Origin: Flavobacterium phragmitis
GTDB lineage: Bacteria > Bacteroidota > Bacteroidia > Flavobacteriales > Flavobacteriaceae
Reading direction: 5' to 3'
Assembly: GCF_900112575.1 (NCBI RefSeq)
Contig: NZ_FOMH01000004.1
Location: 343,066-407,065, forward strand
Length of the DNA stretch: 64,000 nt
A model generated the notes under the pieces. The model was not told the origin of the DNA and searched no databases. It saw nothing but the letters and a program-made list of their open reading frames with translations. Below, one piece after another: positions 55,020 to 62,785 of the stretch (position 1 is the first letter of the stretch; the number at the start of each line of letters is the position of its first letter). Made by a program: the position numbers and the translations under genes.

Positions 55020-56750
55020 TTAAACCTTCAACGAAAACCAAAACGTACTTCCTAATCCCAAATTACTCTCAACACCAACGCTTCCATTTTGGGCTTCAAT
55101 AAACTCTTTGCTAATCGCTAAACCTAATCCCGTGCCGGATTTTTGACTTCCCGGAACCTGAAAATATTTATCAAAAACTCGGTCTTTATATCGTGCATCA
55201 ATTCCTTTTCCAGTGTCAATAACCTGAAATACGATTTGATTGTTTTCTTTTTTCAGTTTGATGTGGATCATACTTTTTTCAGATGAATATCTAATCGCAT
55301 TCGATAAATAATTAATCAAAACCCAGCCTGTTTTTTCGCTGTCCGCTTTTACTTCGGTCAGGTTTTCATCGGCATCAACAATTAACTGAATTTGTTTTTG
55401 ATCGGCTTGGACTTTTACCGCTTCAACAGCATAATTTACAATTTGATGCGGATTGCTTTTTTCGATATTCAGCTGAATATTTCCAGTTTCCAATTGGGAT
55501 AAATTCAGCAATTCGCCTGTAATTTTCAACAGTCGCTGACTATCTTCTTTTATACTTTCAACCAATTGTTTCTGATCGTCGTTCATATCGCCCGTTTTCC
55601 CATTTTCAAGCAATTGAAGACTCAACTTTATAGAAGCAATCGGAGTTTTTAATTCATGTGAAACTGTGGCAATAAAATTGGTTTTAGCAAAATCCAATTC
55701 TTTAAAAAGCGTAATATTTCGCAGAATAATAACATCACCAATGTTGATTTCTTTTTCTTCTCCAGTCGGAATTATAGTAATATTCAGAATCTCTTTTTCG
55801 AAATAACTTTCTTTTCCATGAGCAAAGATTTTAAGCGGTTGTTTTTTAGGAATATCTGAATCTTCTTTTAAAATCAAAGAACGAATCAAATCATTTGATA
55901 AAGCCAGTTCTGAAGCCGATTTGCCAATAACATCTTCTAACTTCAGACCAATAATTTTTAATGCTTCATCGTTGGCAAACAAAACAATTCCTTCATGATC
56001 CAAACCAATAATTGGATCGTTCATATTGTTGATAAGCGTTTCGAGGCGTTTCTTTTCAAAAAAGAGTTTGTATAAATTACTGTCGTTGTATTCCTGAAGT
56101 TTCTGAGCCATTGTATTGAACGATTTTGCCAAATCTCCAAACTCGCTGTGACTCGTAAAATGAACTCTTTCAGAATAATTTTTATTAGCAATTTCCTTAA
56201 TACTCAGCGTTAATTCTTTTATAGGATTCGCAATATTATTCGGCAGATTAACTAACAGATTAAAAGCAATCAAAAAGCATAAAGTTCCCACAATGGCAAT
56301 CCATAAATTGGCAGTTTCTGCGGTATGTTGAGCAATATCGCTTTTTTGTTTTATAGCATTCATATTGAGCTTCATGATCTCAAAAATATCCTGCCTGATT
56401 TGTGTTTTTAAAGATTCATTAGAATTGTCTTTTTCTAAAAGAGAAAAGTTTTTTTTCAGGTTGTCAGTTCCTTTTTTCTCCCCAACTTCAGTAACATTTT
56501 GTGTCTGTTTCTGAAGATTGTCTTTAAAAATAACAATAGCTTTATTTTTATTAGAATTAATTTTGTCTAAAGACAAAAGCATATTTCGGGAATATTCAAG
56601 CGTGTTATAATTCGCTTTTAGAATGTTTTCAGTGTCTTTTTTTATAGAAAAAATATAAAAGGCACTAACTAAAGTGAGTATTATTATTAATAAAAATAAC
56701 AATCCAACTCCCAGATTCAATTTGGTTTTAATTCTCATTTTATAAAACAT
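55020..56750 (-). CDS. Sensor histidine kinase of the kdp locus (separate kinase module)
   Basis: The 576-residue kinase has membrane segment 1 at about 12-36, a periplasmic helical region, and segment 2 at about 149-168. HAMP follows (about 170-222), then PAS (about 235-345), HisKA with His365 (IATVSHELKTPIASI) and HATPase (GTGLGLAISKEFIE). It lies after kdpD in the kdp gene run, so it probably supplies the kinase activity that this KdpD lacks. The start could also be the ATG at residue 5 (56738). No response regulator is visible in the window beside it. Confidence 0.88.
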   Translation of the reverse strand: MFYKMRIKTKLNLGVGLLFLLIIILTLVSAFYIFSIKKDTENILKANYNTLEYSRNMLLSLDKINSNKNKAIVIFKDNLQKQTQNVTEVGEKKGTDNLKKNFSLLEKDNSNESLKTQIRQDIFEIMKLNMNAIKQKSDIAQHTAETANLWIAIVGTLCFLIAFNLLVNLPNNIANPIKELTLSIKEIANKNYSERVHFTSHSEFGDLAKSFNTMAQKLQEYNDSNLYKLFFEKKRLETLINNMNDPIIGLDHEGIVLFANDEALKIIGLKLEDVIGKSASELALSNDLIRSLILKEDSDIPKKQPLKIFAHGKESYFEKEILNITIIPTGEEKEINIGDVIILRNITLFKELDFAKTNFIATVSHELKTPIASIKLSLQLLENGKTGDMNDDQKQLVESIKEDSQRLLKITGELLNLSQLETGNIQLNIEKSNPHQIVNYAVEAVKVQADQKQIQLIVDADENLTEVKADSEKTGWVLINYLSNAIRYSSEKSMIHIKLKKENNQIVFQVIDTGKGIDARYKDRVFDKYFQVPGSQKSGTGLGLAISKEFIEAQNGSVGVESNLGLGSTFWFSLKV

Positions 56751-56806
56751 TTAGTTTTTTTTGAACCATATAAGTGATATAAGAAAATATTAGAGTTTCT
56801 TTTATT

Positions 56807-56934
56807 TAACCGCAAAGAGCGCTAAGGTTTCGCAAAGCACACAAAGATTATATTTAAAATACTTTGCGCCCTTGCGCCTTTGCGAGCAAAAAACTCTAGC
56901 GAATTTTGCGTAAATCTTTGCGCCTTGCGGTTAA
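56807..56934. repeat. TTAACCGCAAAG...CTTTGCG-CCTTGCGGTTAA inverted repeat
   Basis: The outer arms TTAACCGCAAAG and CCTTGCGGTTAA surround inner GCGC-rich words (CTTTGCGCCCTTGCGCCTTTGCG). It is a different family from the GTGGC repeats, placed between the kinase and kdpD genes. Confidence 0.75.
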
Positions 56935-56990
56935 ATTTCAACATCCCTAATTAAATGAACTTATATAACTTATATGGTTTAAAATTTTTT

Positions 56991-58112
56991 TCACGACAAT
57001 ATCACAAGATCAACATTTGACAAAGACAATTTGTTTAGCAAACGCCTGAAAATTGTTGTAGACAAAATTACTTTAAACAAATTAAAATGCGGTTTCCCAA
57101 TACACACCGTTGTAATTTGTTTTTCTTCTACCGTTTTCAAAATAGCATCTGTAATATTTGAATTTTCCAATTTTATAACTTCTGCGCCTAATTGCACTGC
57201 GAGCTTAAAGTTATTAATTAAATGTCTTTGTTTGTCAAGTGCAATTCTCGTACTGCTTTCTTTAGGCGTTTCGACATACAAAACATACCAGGAACCATTA
57301 TAATAACTCGCCAATCGCGCCGCTTTTCTAATTATAATTTTGGCTGTTTTTTCGTTACTGCTAATGCAGGCCAACAATTTTTCGTGTCGTAAAGCATGCA
57401 AATTCGGAACTTCACTTTCTACTTTTCGAACGACCTGACTTGCGACTTCTTTCAAAGCCAATTCACGCAATTGTAGAATTTGTTCCGATTTAAAAAAGTT
57501 CGCTAAAGCAGTCGGAATTTTATCTGCCGTATAAATTTTTCCTTCTTTCAAACGATCAATCAAATCTTCTGAAGTCAAATCGATATTCACGACTTCATCC
57601 GCCAACCGCAAAACATTATCGGGAATTCGCTCCTGAACATCAATGTTTGTAATACGTTTTACATCTTCGTTTAAACTCTCAATATGCTGAATATTGACAG
57701 CCGAAATCACATTAATTCCAGCTTCCAGAATCTCTAAAACATCCTGCCAGCGTTTTTCGTTTTTGCTTCCCTCAACGTTCGTGTGTGCCAATTCATCAAC
57801 AATAACAACTTCCGGACGAAGATTAATAATGGCTTGTACATCAAGTTCTTCAAGCTGTTTTCCTTTATAAAAAATTGTTCGCCTTGGAATAATAGGAAGA
57901 CCAGCTAATAATTCATGTGTTTCTTTCCGCATGTGCGTTTCGATGTAACCGATTTTGACATCGATTCCGTTTTTCAATAACGAATGCGCTTCCTGAAGCA
58001 TACGAAAGGTCTTGCCCACACCGGCACTCATTCCAATGTAGATTTTAAACTTTCCTTTCCGTGATTTCTGAATCAAATCCAGAAAATGCTGTGCGTTGTT
58101 TTCGTTTTCCAT
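56991..58112 (-). CDS. kdpD: KdpD sensor domain protein lacking the histidine kinase part
   Basis: The 373-residue protein contains only the N-terminal KdpD domain (about 15-225; Walker A-like GMSAGVGKTFRM, VIVDELAHTNVEGSKN and KRWQDVLEIL) and a universal-stress-protein domain (about 240-370). The membrane segments, GAF and kinase domains of the ~890-residue E. coli KdpD are absent. Short KdpD proteins are known from cyanobacteria. I set the start at the ATG at 58112, because an in-frame GTG start further upstream (58127) lies inside the adjacent repeat. It probably senses K+ status in the cytoplasm and signals to the separate kinase. Confidence 0.88.
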   Translation of the reverse strand: MENENNAQHFLDLIQKSRKGKFKIYIGMSAGVGKTFRMLQEAHSLLKNGIDVKIGYIETHMRKETHELLAGLPIIPRRTIFYKGKQLEELDVQAIINLRPEVVIVDELAHTNVEGSKNEKRWQDVLEILEAGINVISAVNIQHIESLNEDVKRITNIDVQERIPDNVLRLADEVVNIDLTSEDLIDRLKEGKIYTADKIPTALANFFKSEQILQLRELALKEVASQVVRKVESEVPNLHALRHEKLLACISSNEKTAKIIIRKAARLASYYNGSWYVLYVETPKESSTRIALDKQRHLINNFKLAVQLGAEVIKLENSNITDAILKTVEEKQITTVCIGKPHFNLFKVILSTTIFRRLLNKLSLSNVDLVILS

Positions 58113-58118
58113 TTTTTG

Positions 58119-58259
58119 TTTTGCCACAAAGGCGCTAAGTCACAAAGTTTTTTTTAGCCACGAATTCACGAATTTTTATTTGAAATAATTCGTGAATTTG
58201 TGGCGAATAAATTAGCACAAAGAAAAATCCTTTTAATCTGTGAAATCTGTGGCTAAAAT
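58119..58259. repeat. Nested inverted repeat between kdpD and the porin gene
   Basis: The outer part TTTTGCCACAAAGGCGCTAAG resembles one arm of the 53520 repeat. The inner palindrome GCCACGAATTCACGAATT...AATTCGTGAATTTGTGGC lies at 58157-58204. AATCTGTGGCTAAAAT ends it just before the porin stop. Confidence 0.8.
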
Positions 58260-58263
58260 ATTT

Positions 58264-59343
58264 CTAGAAAGAAATTGCCAGCGAAGTTGTCACAAATGTA
58301 TTGGTATCCGTTGGCAGATTGTCTTTATTTGTAAAAAATTCATCTTTACTTGACAGATTTCTAGCTTCAATTCTAAACATAACATTATCAGTTACTAAGT
58401 AATCAAAGTTAGCTGAAAATCCGTAAGTTTTAAATCCGTTTGGAGTTTCTGTTGCGATGATTACACCTTTTTCGTCACTGTAATATTCACCACGTGCTGC
58501 AAGCTGAATTTTATCAGTCGGCTTGTATTGCAGAATTGCAACAGGCGAAAACCAAACATCATATTTATCACTTCCTTTAGCCGATTGCTGTGAACCAATA
58601 TCAAAACCAGTTGTTAAGTTTACTTTTTCAGCCACTTTAAATTGTCCGTAGAAATTATTAAAGTAACGCCACTTTTTATCAATATCAGGCTGTTCGTTTC
58701 CAACATAAGTGCTCCAATTCAAAACAACCCGATCAGATGGTTTGTACGTAACTTGCGTTCCAAAAGCTGGAGTTTGATTTCCATCTATTTTTTGAATTCT
58801 CTGCCAACCGTTTAAATACATTCCGGCCAAATACCATTTTCCAGATTCAGAAGTATAGCCAATTTTAACTCCTGCTTCATAATATGGAGAATTCTCTGCT
58901 AAAATACTTCTGGTCAAAGTCTGGCAATCTTTTCCAATCGCACTTTCAAAACCAATATGCGATGGCAAGATTCCCGCATCAATCCATAAATTATGGTTTT
59001 TGGAGATTTTAACACCAACATTTGCTTCATAAACATTTTGCAAAAGACCTTGTTCGGCAGACATATTATATTGCGGATAAGTTCCAGCCATCAAAGCAAA
59101 ATTTCCACGAACATTTTCTGTCGAATAATTCACTTTTGCCATTCCCAAATTCAGGTTCACTTCATTGCTTTTATTATAACTGTAAAAAAAGTTTGGACGA
59201 GTATGATTTTCTGGTTTCCCAAAATCATAACTATAATAAACGTCTACATATCCTGAAAACGTAAACGGACTTTTTGTTTCTTCTTGTGCGTGTAAATTGC
59301 TAAAACCAAAAGCGATTAAAGCAGTAAGTATTAATTTTTTCAT
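58264..59343 (-). CDS. Outer-membrane porin of the kdp locus
   Basis: The 359-residue protein has a clear signal peptide (MKKLILTALIAFGFSNLHAQ) and alternating polar/hydrophobic beta-strands (FTFSGYVDVYYSYDFG, VNLNLGMAKVNYS, YKPSDRVVLNWSTYVGNEQ), ending in a strand with a C-terminal Phe (TTSLAISF). This is the layout of a Bacteroidota beta-barrel porin. The ATG at 59343 is preferred over the TTG at 59358. Its place between kdpC and kdpD suggests it lets K+ through the outer membrane when Kdp is induced; that is inference from context. Confidence 0.82.
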   Translation of the reverse strand: MKKLILTALIAFGFSNLHAQEETKSPFTFSGYVDVYYSYDFGKPENHTRPNFFYSYNKSNEVNLNLGMAKVNYSTENVRGNFALMAGTYPQYNMSAEQGLLQNVYEANVGVKISKNHNLWIDAGILPSHIGFESAIGKDCQTLTRSILAENSPYYEAGVKIGYTSESGKWYLAGMYLNGWQRIQKIDGNQTPAFGTQVTYKPSDRVVLNWSTYVGNEQPDIDKKWRYFNNFYGQFKVAEKVNLTTGFDIGSQQSAKGSDKYDVWFSPVAILQYKPTDKIQLAARGEYYSDEKGVIIATETPNGFKTYGFSANFDYLVTDNVMFRIEARNLSSKDEFFTNKDNLPTDTNTFVTTSLAISF

Positions 59344-59497
59344 TTTTGTGGTATTCAATTATTTGTTTAGTAGATTTTTTAGGAGCTATTTCCCGCTATC
59401 CGTTTCAATCTTTTGCTTTTTAAAGAAAAAAGCAAAAGGATTTCCACTACTATCGGGGCTAGGACATTTGGGGTAAAAAGGCGTTTTCGTTTCCTGC

Positions 59498-59517
59498 AAG
59501 GTTTTCAAAACCTTGTA
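59498..59517. repeat. CAAGGTTTTCAAAACCTTG palindrome
   Basis: A near-perfect 19-base palindrome, the same style as the ACAGGTTTTTAAAACCTGT palindromes at 59682 and 60403. Confidence 0.75.
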
Positions 59518-59549
59518 GGTATTTAATTTTAAGTTTCAGTTCACGCTCT

Positions 59550-59655
59550 GTTTGTCATCCTGAGGAACGAAGGATCACACTAGAAGCTCGACAAAGATTG
59601 GCGATTATGCAGACGGAGTGTCGAGTGTGATCCTTCGTTCCTCAGGATGACAAAC
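59550..59655. repeat. Long inverted repeat with 32-base perfect arms
   Basis: The arm at 59550-59581 begins GTTTGTCATCCTGAGGAACG and is exactly complementary to 59624-59655 over 32 bases. An inner CTCGACA/TGTCGAG stem lies near the base of the 42-base loop. A transcript would fold into a very stable hairpin. Similar TCATCCTGAGGA words are scattered in many Bacteroidota genomes. No transposase is present. Confidence 0.9.
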
Positions 59656-59681
59656 TGTATGGTTACTCTGTTTATAATACC

Positions 59682-59704
59682 TAACAGGTTTTTAAAACCT
59701 GTTA
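59682..59704. repeat. TAACAGGTTTTTAAAACCTGTTA palindrome family member
   Basis: Perfect palindrome with arms TAACAGGTTTT and AAAACCTGTTA around one central T. It is shared with 60403-60432 in core sequence. Confidence 0.8.
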
Positions 59705-59755
59705 CGAGAAAAAACTTAGAGTCTCATTATATCAGAACCTTAGCATCTTAGAGCT

Positions 59756-60307
59756 TTAGCGAAGCTGATCCAAAGCCACATTCAATTCCAAAACATTCAC
59801 AGTCTCAGGCCCAACAACAGCCGAATTAATTTTAGATTCCACCAAAGCTTTTACTTTCGCTTCAGCTAAATTTCGTTCTTTAGCAACACGTTTTACCTGA
59901 ATCAAAGCACCTTGCGGAGAAACATTCGGATCTAAACCGCTTCCTGAAGCCGTAACCATATCAGCTGGAATATCAGATTTTTTCAAATAAGGATGAACTA
60001 ATAAAAGCGTATCAATTCTTTTTTGAACCAAAGCCAAATACTCGGCATTGCTTGGCCCTTTGTTGCTTCCGGCGCTTCCCGCCGCGTTGTAATCAACAGC
60101 TGATGGTCTTCCCCAGAAATAATTCGATTTATCGAATTTCTGACCAATTTTTTGGTAACCAACTATTTTTCCGTTAACCGAAATAGTTTCTCCTTTTCCT
60201 TGATTTGGAGCAATTTGTGCGATTCCATAAATCGCAAGAGGATAAATAACTGCAAATAAGATTAAAGTAACTGCAGTAAGTTTTAATATTGAGAATATGT
60301 TTTTCAT
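59756..60307 (-). CDS. kdpC: Potassium-transporting ATPase subunit C
   Basis: The 183-residue subunit has one N-terminal membrane segment (LTAVTLILFAVIYPLAIYGI). The extracytoplasmic domain carries the family motifs NYFWGRPSAVDYN, ASGSGLDPNVSPQGALIQV and VNVLELNVALDQL. KdpC stabilises ATP binding and the assembly of KdpFABC. It is 131 bases from kdpB, with a palindrome between. Confidence 0.96.
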   Translation of the reverse strand: MKNIFSILKLTAVTLILFAVIYPLAIYGIAQIAPNQGKGETISVNGKIVGYQKIGQKFDKSNYFWGRPSAVDYNAAGSAGSNKGPSNAEYLALVQKRIDTLLLVHPYLKKSDIPADMVTASGSGLDPNVSPQGALIQVKRVAKERNLAEAKVKALVESKINSAVVGPETVNVLELNVALDQLR

Positions 60308-60402
60308 TTTTTTTTAAGATTCTAAGGTTCTAAGTTGCTGAGATGCTAAGTTTTTTTAGAACTCACTAATCCAGAACCGATGTTTTTATTTGAGTTTTTG
60401 TA

Positions 60403-60432
60403 ACCCGACAGGTTTTTAAAACCTGTCGGGTT
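60403..60432. repeat. AACCCGACAGGTTTTTAAAACCTGTCGGGTT palindrome
   Basis: Perfect palindrome of about 30 bases between kdpC and kdpB. Its core ACAGGTTTTTAAAACCTGT matches 59682-59704. Confidence 0.85.
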
Positions 60433-60438
60433 TAATCT

Positions 60439-62496
60439 TTACATAAAGAGCGTAACAATCAAATCAATAATTTTAATTCCAATAAAAGGAACAATGATTC
60501 CTCCCAAACCATAAATCAAAAGATTACGTTTTAAAATCGCACTCGCACCGATTGGACGGTATTCAACACCTTTCAACGCAAGCGGAATCAAAATCGGAAT
60601 GATAATAGCATTAAAAATAACAGCCGATAAAATCGCACTTTCAGGACTGTGGAGATGCATAATGTTCAAACCTTGAAGCGCAGGAATTGCAGTAATAAAT
60701 AAAGCAGGAACAATCGCAAAATATTTCGCAACGTCATTAGCAATTGAGAACGTAGTCAAAGTTCCGCGAGTCATTAAAAGCTGTTTTCCAATTTCAACAA
60801 TCTCAATTAACTTGGTTGGGTCATTGTCAAGATCGACCATGTTTCCGGCTTCTTTCGCAGCTTGAGTACCGCTGTTCATGGCAACACCTACATTCGCTTG
60901 TGCAAGGGCAGGAGCGTCATTTGTTCCGTCACCCATCATGGCAACCAAACGTCCTTCTGCTTGTTCTTTTCGGATATAGTTCATTTTATCTTCCGGTTTA
61001 GCTTCAGCAATAAAATCATCTACACCCGCTTTTTCAGCAATAAATTTAGCCGTCAAAGGATTGTCTCCCGTAACCATAACGGTTTTGATTCCCATTCGGC
61101 GTAAGCGTTCGAAACGTTCTTTCATTCCGGTTTTGATAATATCCTGTAATTCGATTACACCTTGGATTTCATTGTTTTTTAGTACTACTAAAGGCGTTCC
61201 TCCATTAGAAGAAATAGAAATTACCTGCTGTGCTGTATCTTCTGGGAAAACATTTCCTGCTTGCAAAGCAATGTTTTTTGCTGCATCTTGTGCGCCTTTT
61301 CTAATATTGGTTCCATCTTTTAGTACTACTCCCGAAGTTCTGGTTTCGGCAGTAAACTTGATAGTGTGTGAAATGTTTTCTGTAAGAAGTGAAATGTCTG
61401 ACTGCATTTTACTATTCTCATCTAACATTTTAGCTAGTTCCAAAATACTTTTTCCTTCAGGAGTGTCATCGGCAAGCGAACTCAATACAGCCGATTTCAC
61501 GAAATCATCAAAAGAGATTCCTTTTGTTGGATAAAAATTAGTTGCTTTTCTATTTCCAATTGTGATCGTTCCGGTTTTATCCAAAAGCAAAACATCAATA
61601 TCTCCGGCAGTTTCAACCGCTTTCCCTGATTTTGTAATTACGTTGGCGCGTAAAGCTCTGTCCATTCCTGCAATTCCAATCGCAGATAATAAACCTCCAA
61701 TTGTAGTTGGAATTAAACAAACAAAAAGCGAAATAAAAGCTGCAATAGTAATAGGAGCGTTGGCATAATCTGCAAAAGGTTTTAAGGTTACGCAGACAAT
61801 GATGAAGATTAAAGTGAAAGCTGCTAACAGAATTGTCAAAGCAATTTCGTTTGGCGTTTTCTGACGGCTTGCACCTTCCACCAAAGCAATCATTTTATCT
61901 AAAAAGCTTTCGCCAGGTTCAGAAGTTACTTTTACTTTAATTTTATCAGATAATACTTTTGTTCCTCCGGTTACCGAAGATTTATCTCCGCCTGCTTCAC
62001 GAATTACTGGAGCACTTTCTCCCGTAATGGCACTTTCGTCGATTGTGGCAAGTCCTTCTATAATTTCACCATCAGCGGCAATTAAATCACCTGCTTCACA
62101 AATGAAAATATCGTCTTTTTTTAAGGTTGAAGAACTTACGTTTTTGATTTCTCCATTGGGCAGAATTTGTCTTGCAGGAGTTTCCTCACGAGTTTTTCTT
62201 AAACTGTCGGCTTGTGCTTTTCCTCGGGCTTCGGCAATCGCTTCGGCGAAATTGGCAAACAAAAGCGTTGCAAATAAAATTAGGAAAACAATCAAATTGT
62301 AAATAAAACTGCCTTGATCGTTTGCGCCCATTAAGATCGAAACGCAAACGGCAAACATAATGGCAGTTCCGATTTCTACGGTAAACATTACCGGATTTTT
62401 TACCATCATTTTTGGATTCAGTTTCACAAAAGACTGCAATAAAGCTTCTTTTACCTGTTTGCTTTCAAACAATGATGTGGATTTATTAGTTGTCAT
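60439..62496 (-). CDS. kdpB: Potassium-transporting ATPase subunit B (P-type ATPase)
   Basis: The 685-residue catalytic subunit of KdpFABC has the actuator motif AITGESAP, the phosphorylated Asp in [11 protein letters not shown], the nucleotide site (KGAQDAAK) and hinge [11 protein letters not shown], with [14 protein letters not shown]. Membrane segments are at both ends and in the middle. The length matches E. coli KdpB (~682). It uses ATP to drive high-affinity K+ uptake through KdpA. Confidence 0.98.
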   Translation of the reverse strand: MTTNKSTSLFESKQVKEALLQSFVKLNPKMMVKNPVMFTVEIGTAIMFAVCVSILMGANDQGSFIYNLIVFLILFATLLFANFAEAIAEARGKAQADSLRKTREETPARQILPNGEIKNVSSSTLKKDDIFICEAGDLIAADGEIIEGLATIDESAITGESAPVIREAGGDKSSVTGGTKVLSDKIKVKVTSEPGESFLDKMIALVEGASRQKTPNEIALTILLAAFTLIFIIVCVTLKPFADYANAPITIAAFISLFVCLIPTTIGGLLSAIGIAGMDRALRANVITKSGKAVETAGDIDVLLLDKTGTITIGNRKATNFYPTKGISFDDFVKSAVLSSLADDTPEGKSILELAKMLDENSKMQSDISLLTENISHTIKFTAETRTSGVVLKDGTNIRKGAQDAAKNIALQAGNVFPEDTAQQVISISSNGGTPLVVLKNNEIQGVIELQDIIKTGMKERFERLRRMGIKTVMVTGDNPLTAKFIAEKAGVDDFIAEAKPEDKMNYIRKEQAEGRLVAMMGDGTNDAPALAQANVGVAMNSGTQAAKEAGNMVDLDNDPTKLIEIVEIGKQLLMTRGTLTTFSIANDVAKYFAIVPALFITAIPALQGLNIMHLHSPESAILSAVIFNAIIIPILIPLALKGVEYRPIGASAILKRNLLIYGLGGIIVPFIGIKIIDLIVTLFM

Positions 62497-62561
62497 TTTC
62501 TTGTAAAAAGTTAAATGTTATTTGTAAAATGTTATGCGTAAAAAACACATAGGTTATAAAA

Positions 62562-62652
62562 CATAGCCAGTGGTTTCAACCACTGGAACGCAACGTATAT
62601 CACATTTTGTGTCCCGCAATTCGTTTCCCGTGGTTGAAACCACGGGCTATAT
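62562..62652. repeat. ATAGCC...GGCTAT repeat with two palindromes
   Basis: CCAGTGGTTTCAACCACTGG and CCCGTGGTTGAAACCACGGG are two perfect palindromes of one family, joined by ~35 bases and bordered by ATAGCC and GGCTAT. It occupies the 289-base gap between kdpB and kdpA. Confidence 0.85.
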
Positions 62653-62785
62653 TTAAAATAAGAATGAACAATTTGTTATTCAACTATGTGTTAGAAACTA
62701 GTTTCTTTTTATTTATCTTTTTCAGAAAAGAAAAAATCTATGTTTCTATGTGTTTAAAATAAATTAAGCATTGAAAAATGAGTTA

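Noticed and set aside
54769..55041. A 90-residue minus-strand ORF (begins MVFVEGLIFLFCHKDTK) in the gap beside the kinase gene
   Set aside because: It lies across the palindromic repeats and overlaps the end of the kinase gene; its residues simply translate repeat words, so I do not call it a gene.
53520..60432. The repeat-rich gaps as CRISPR arrays
   Set aside because: The repeats are palindromes of different families without equal-length spacers, and there are no cas genes.
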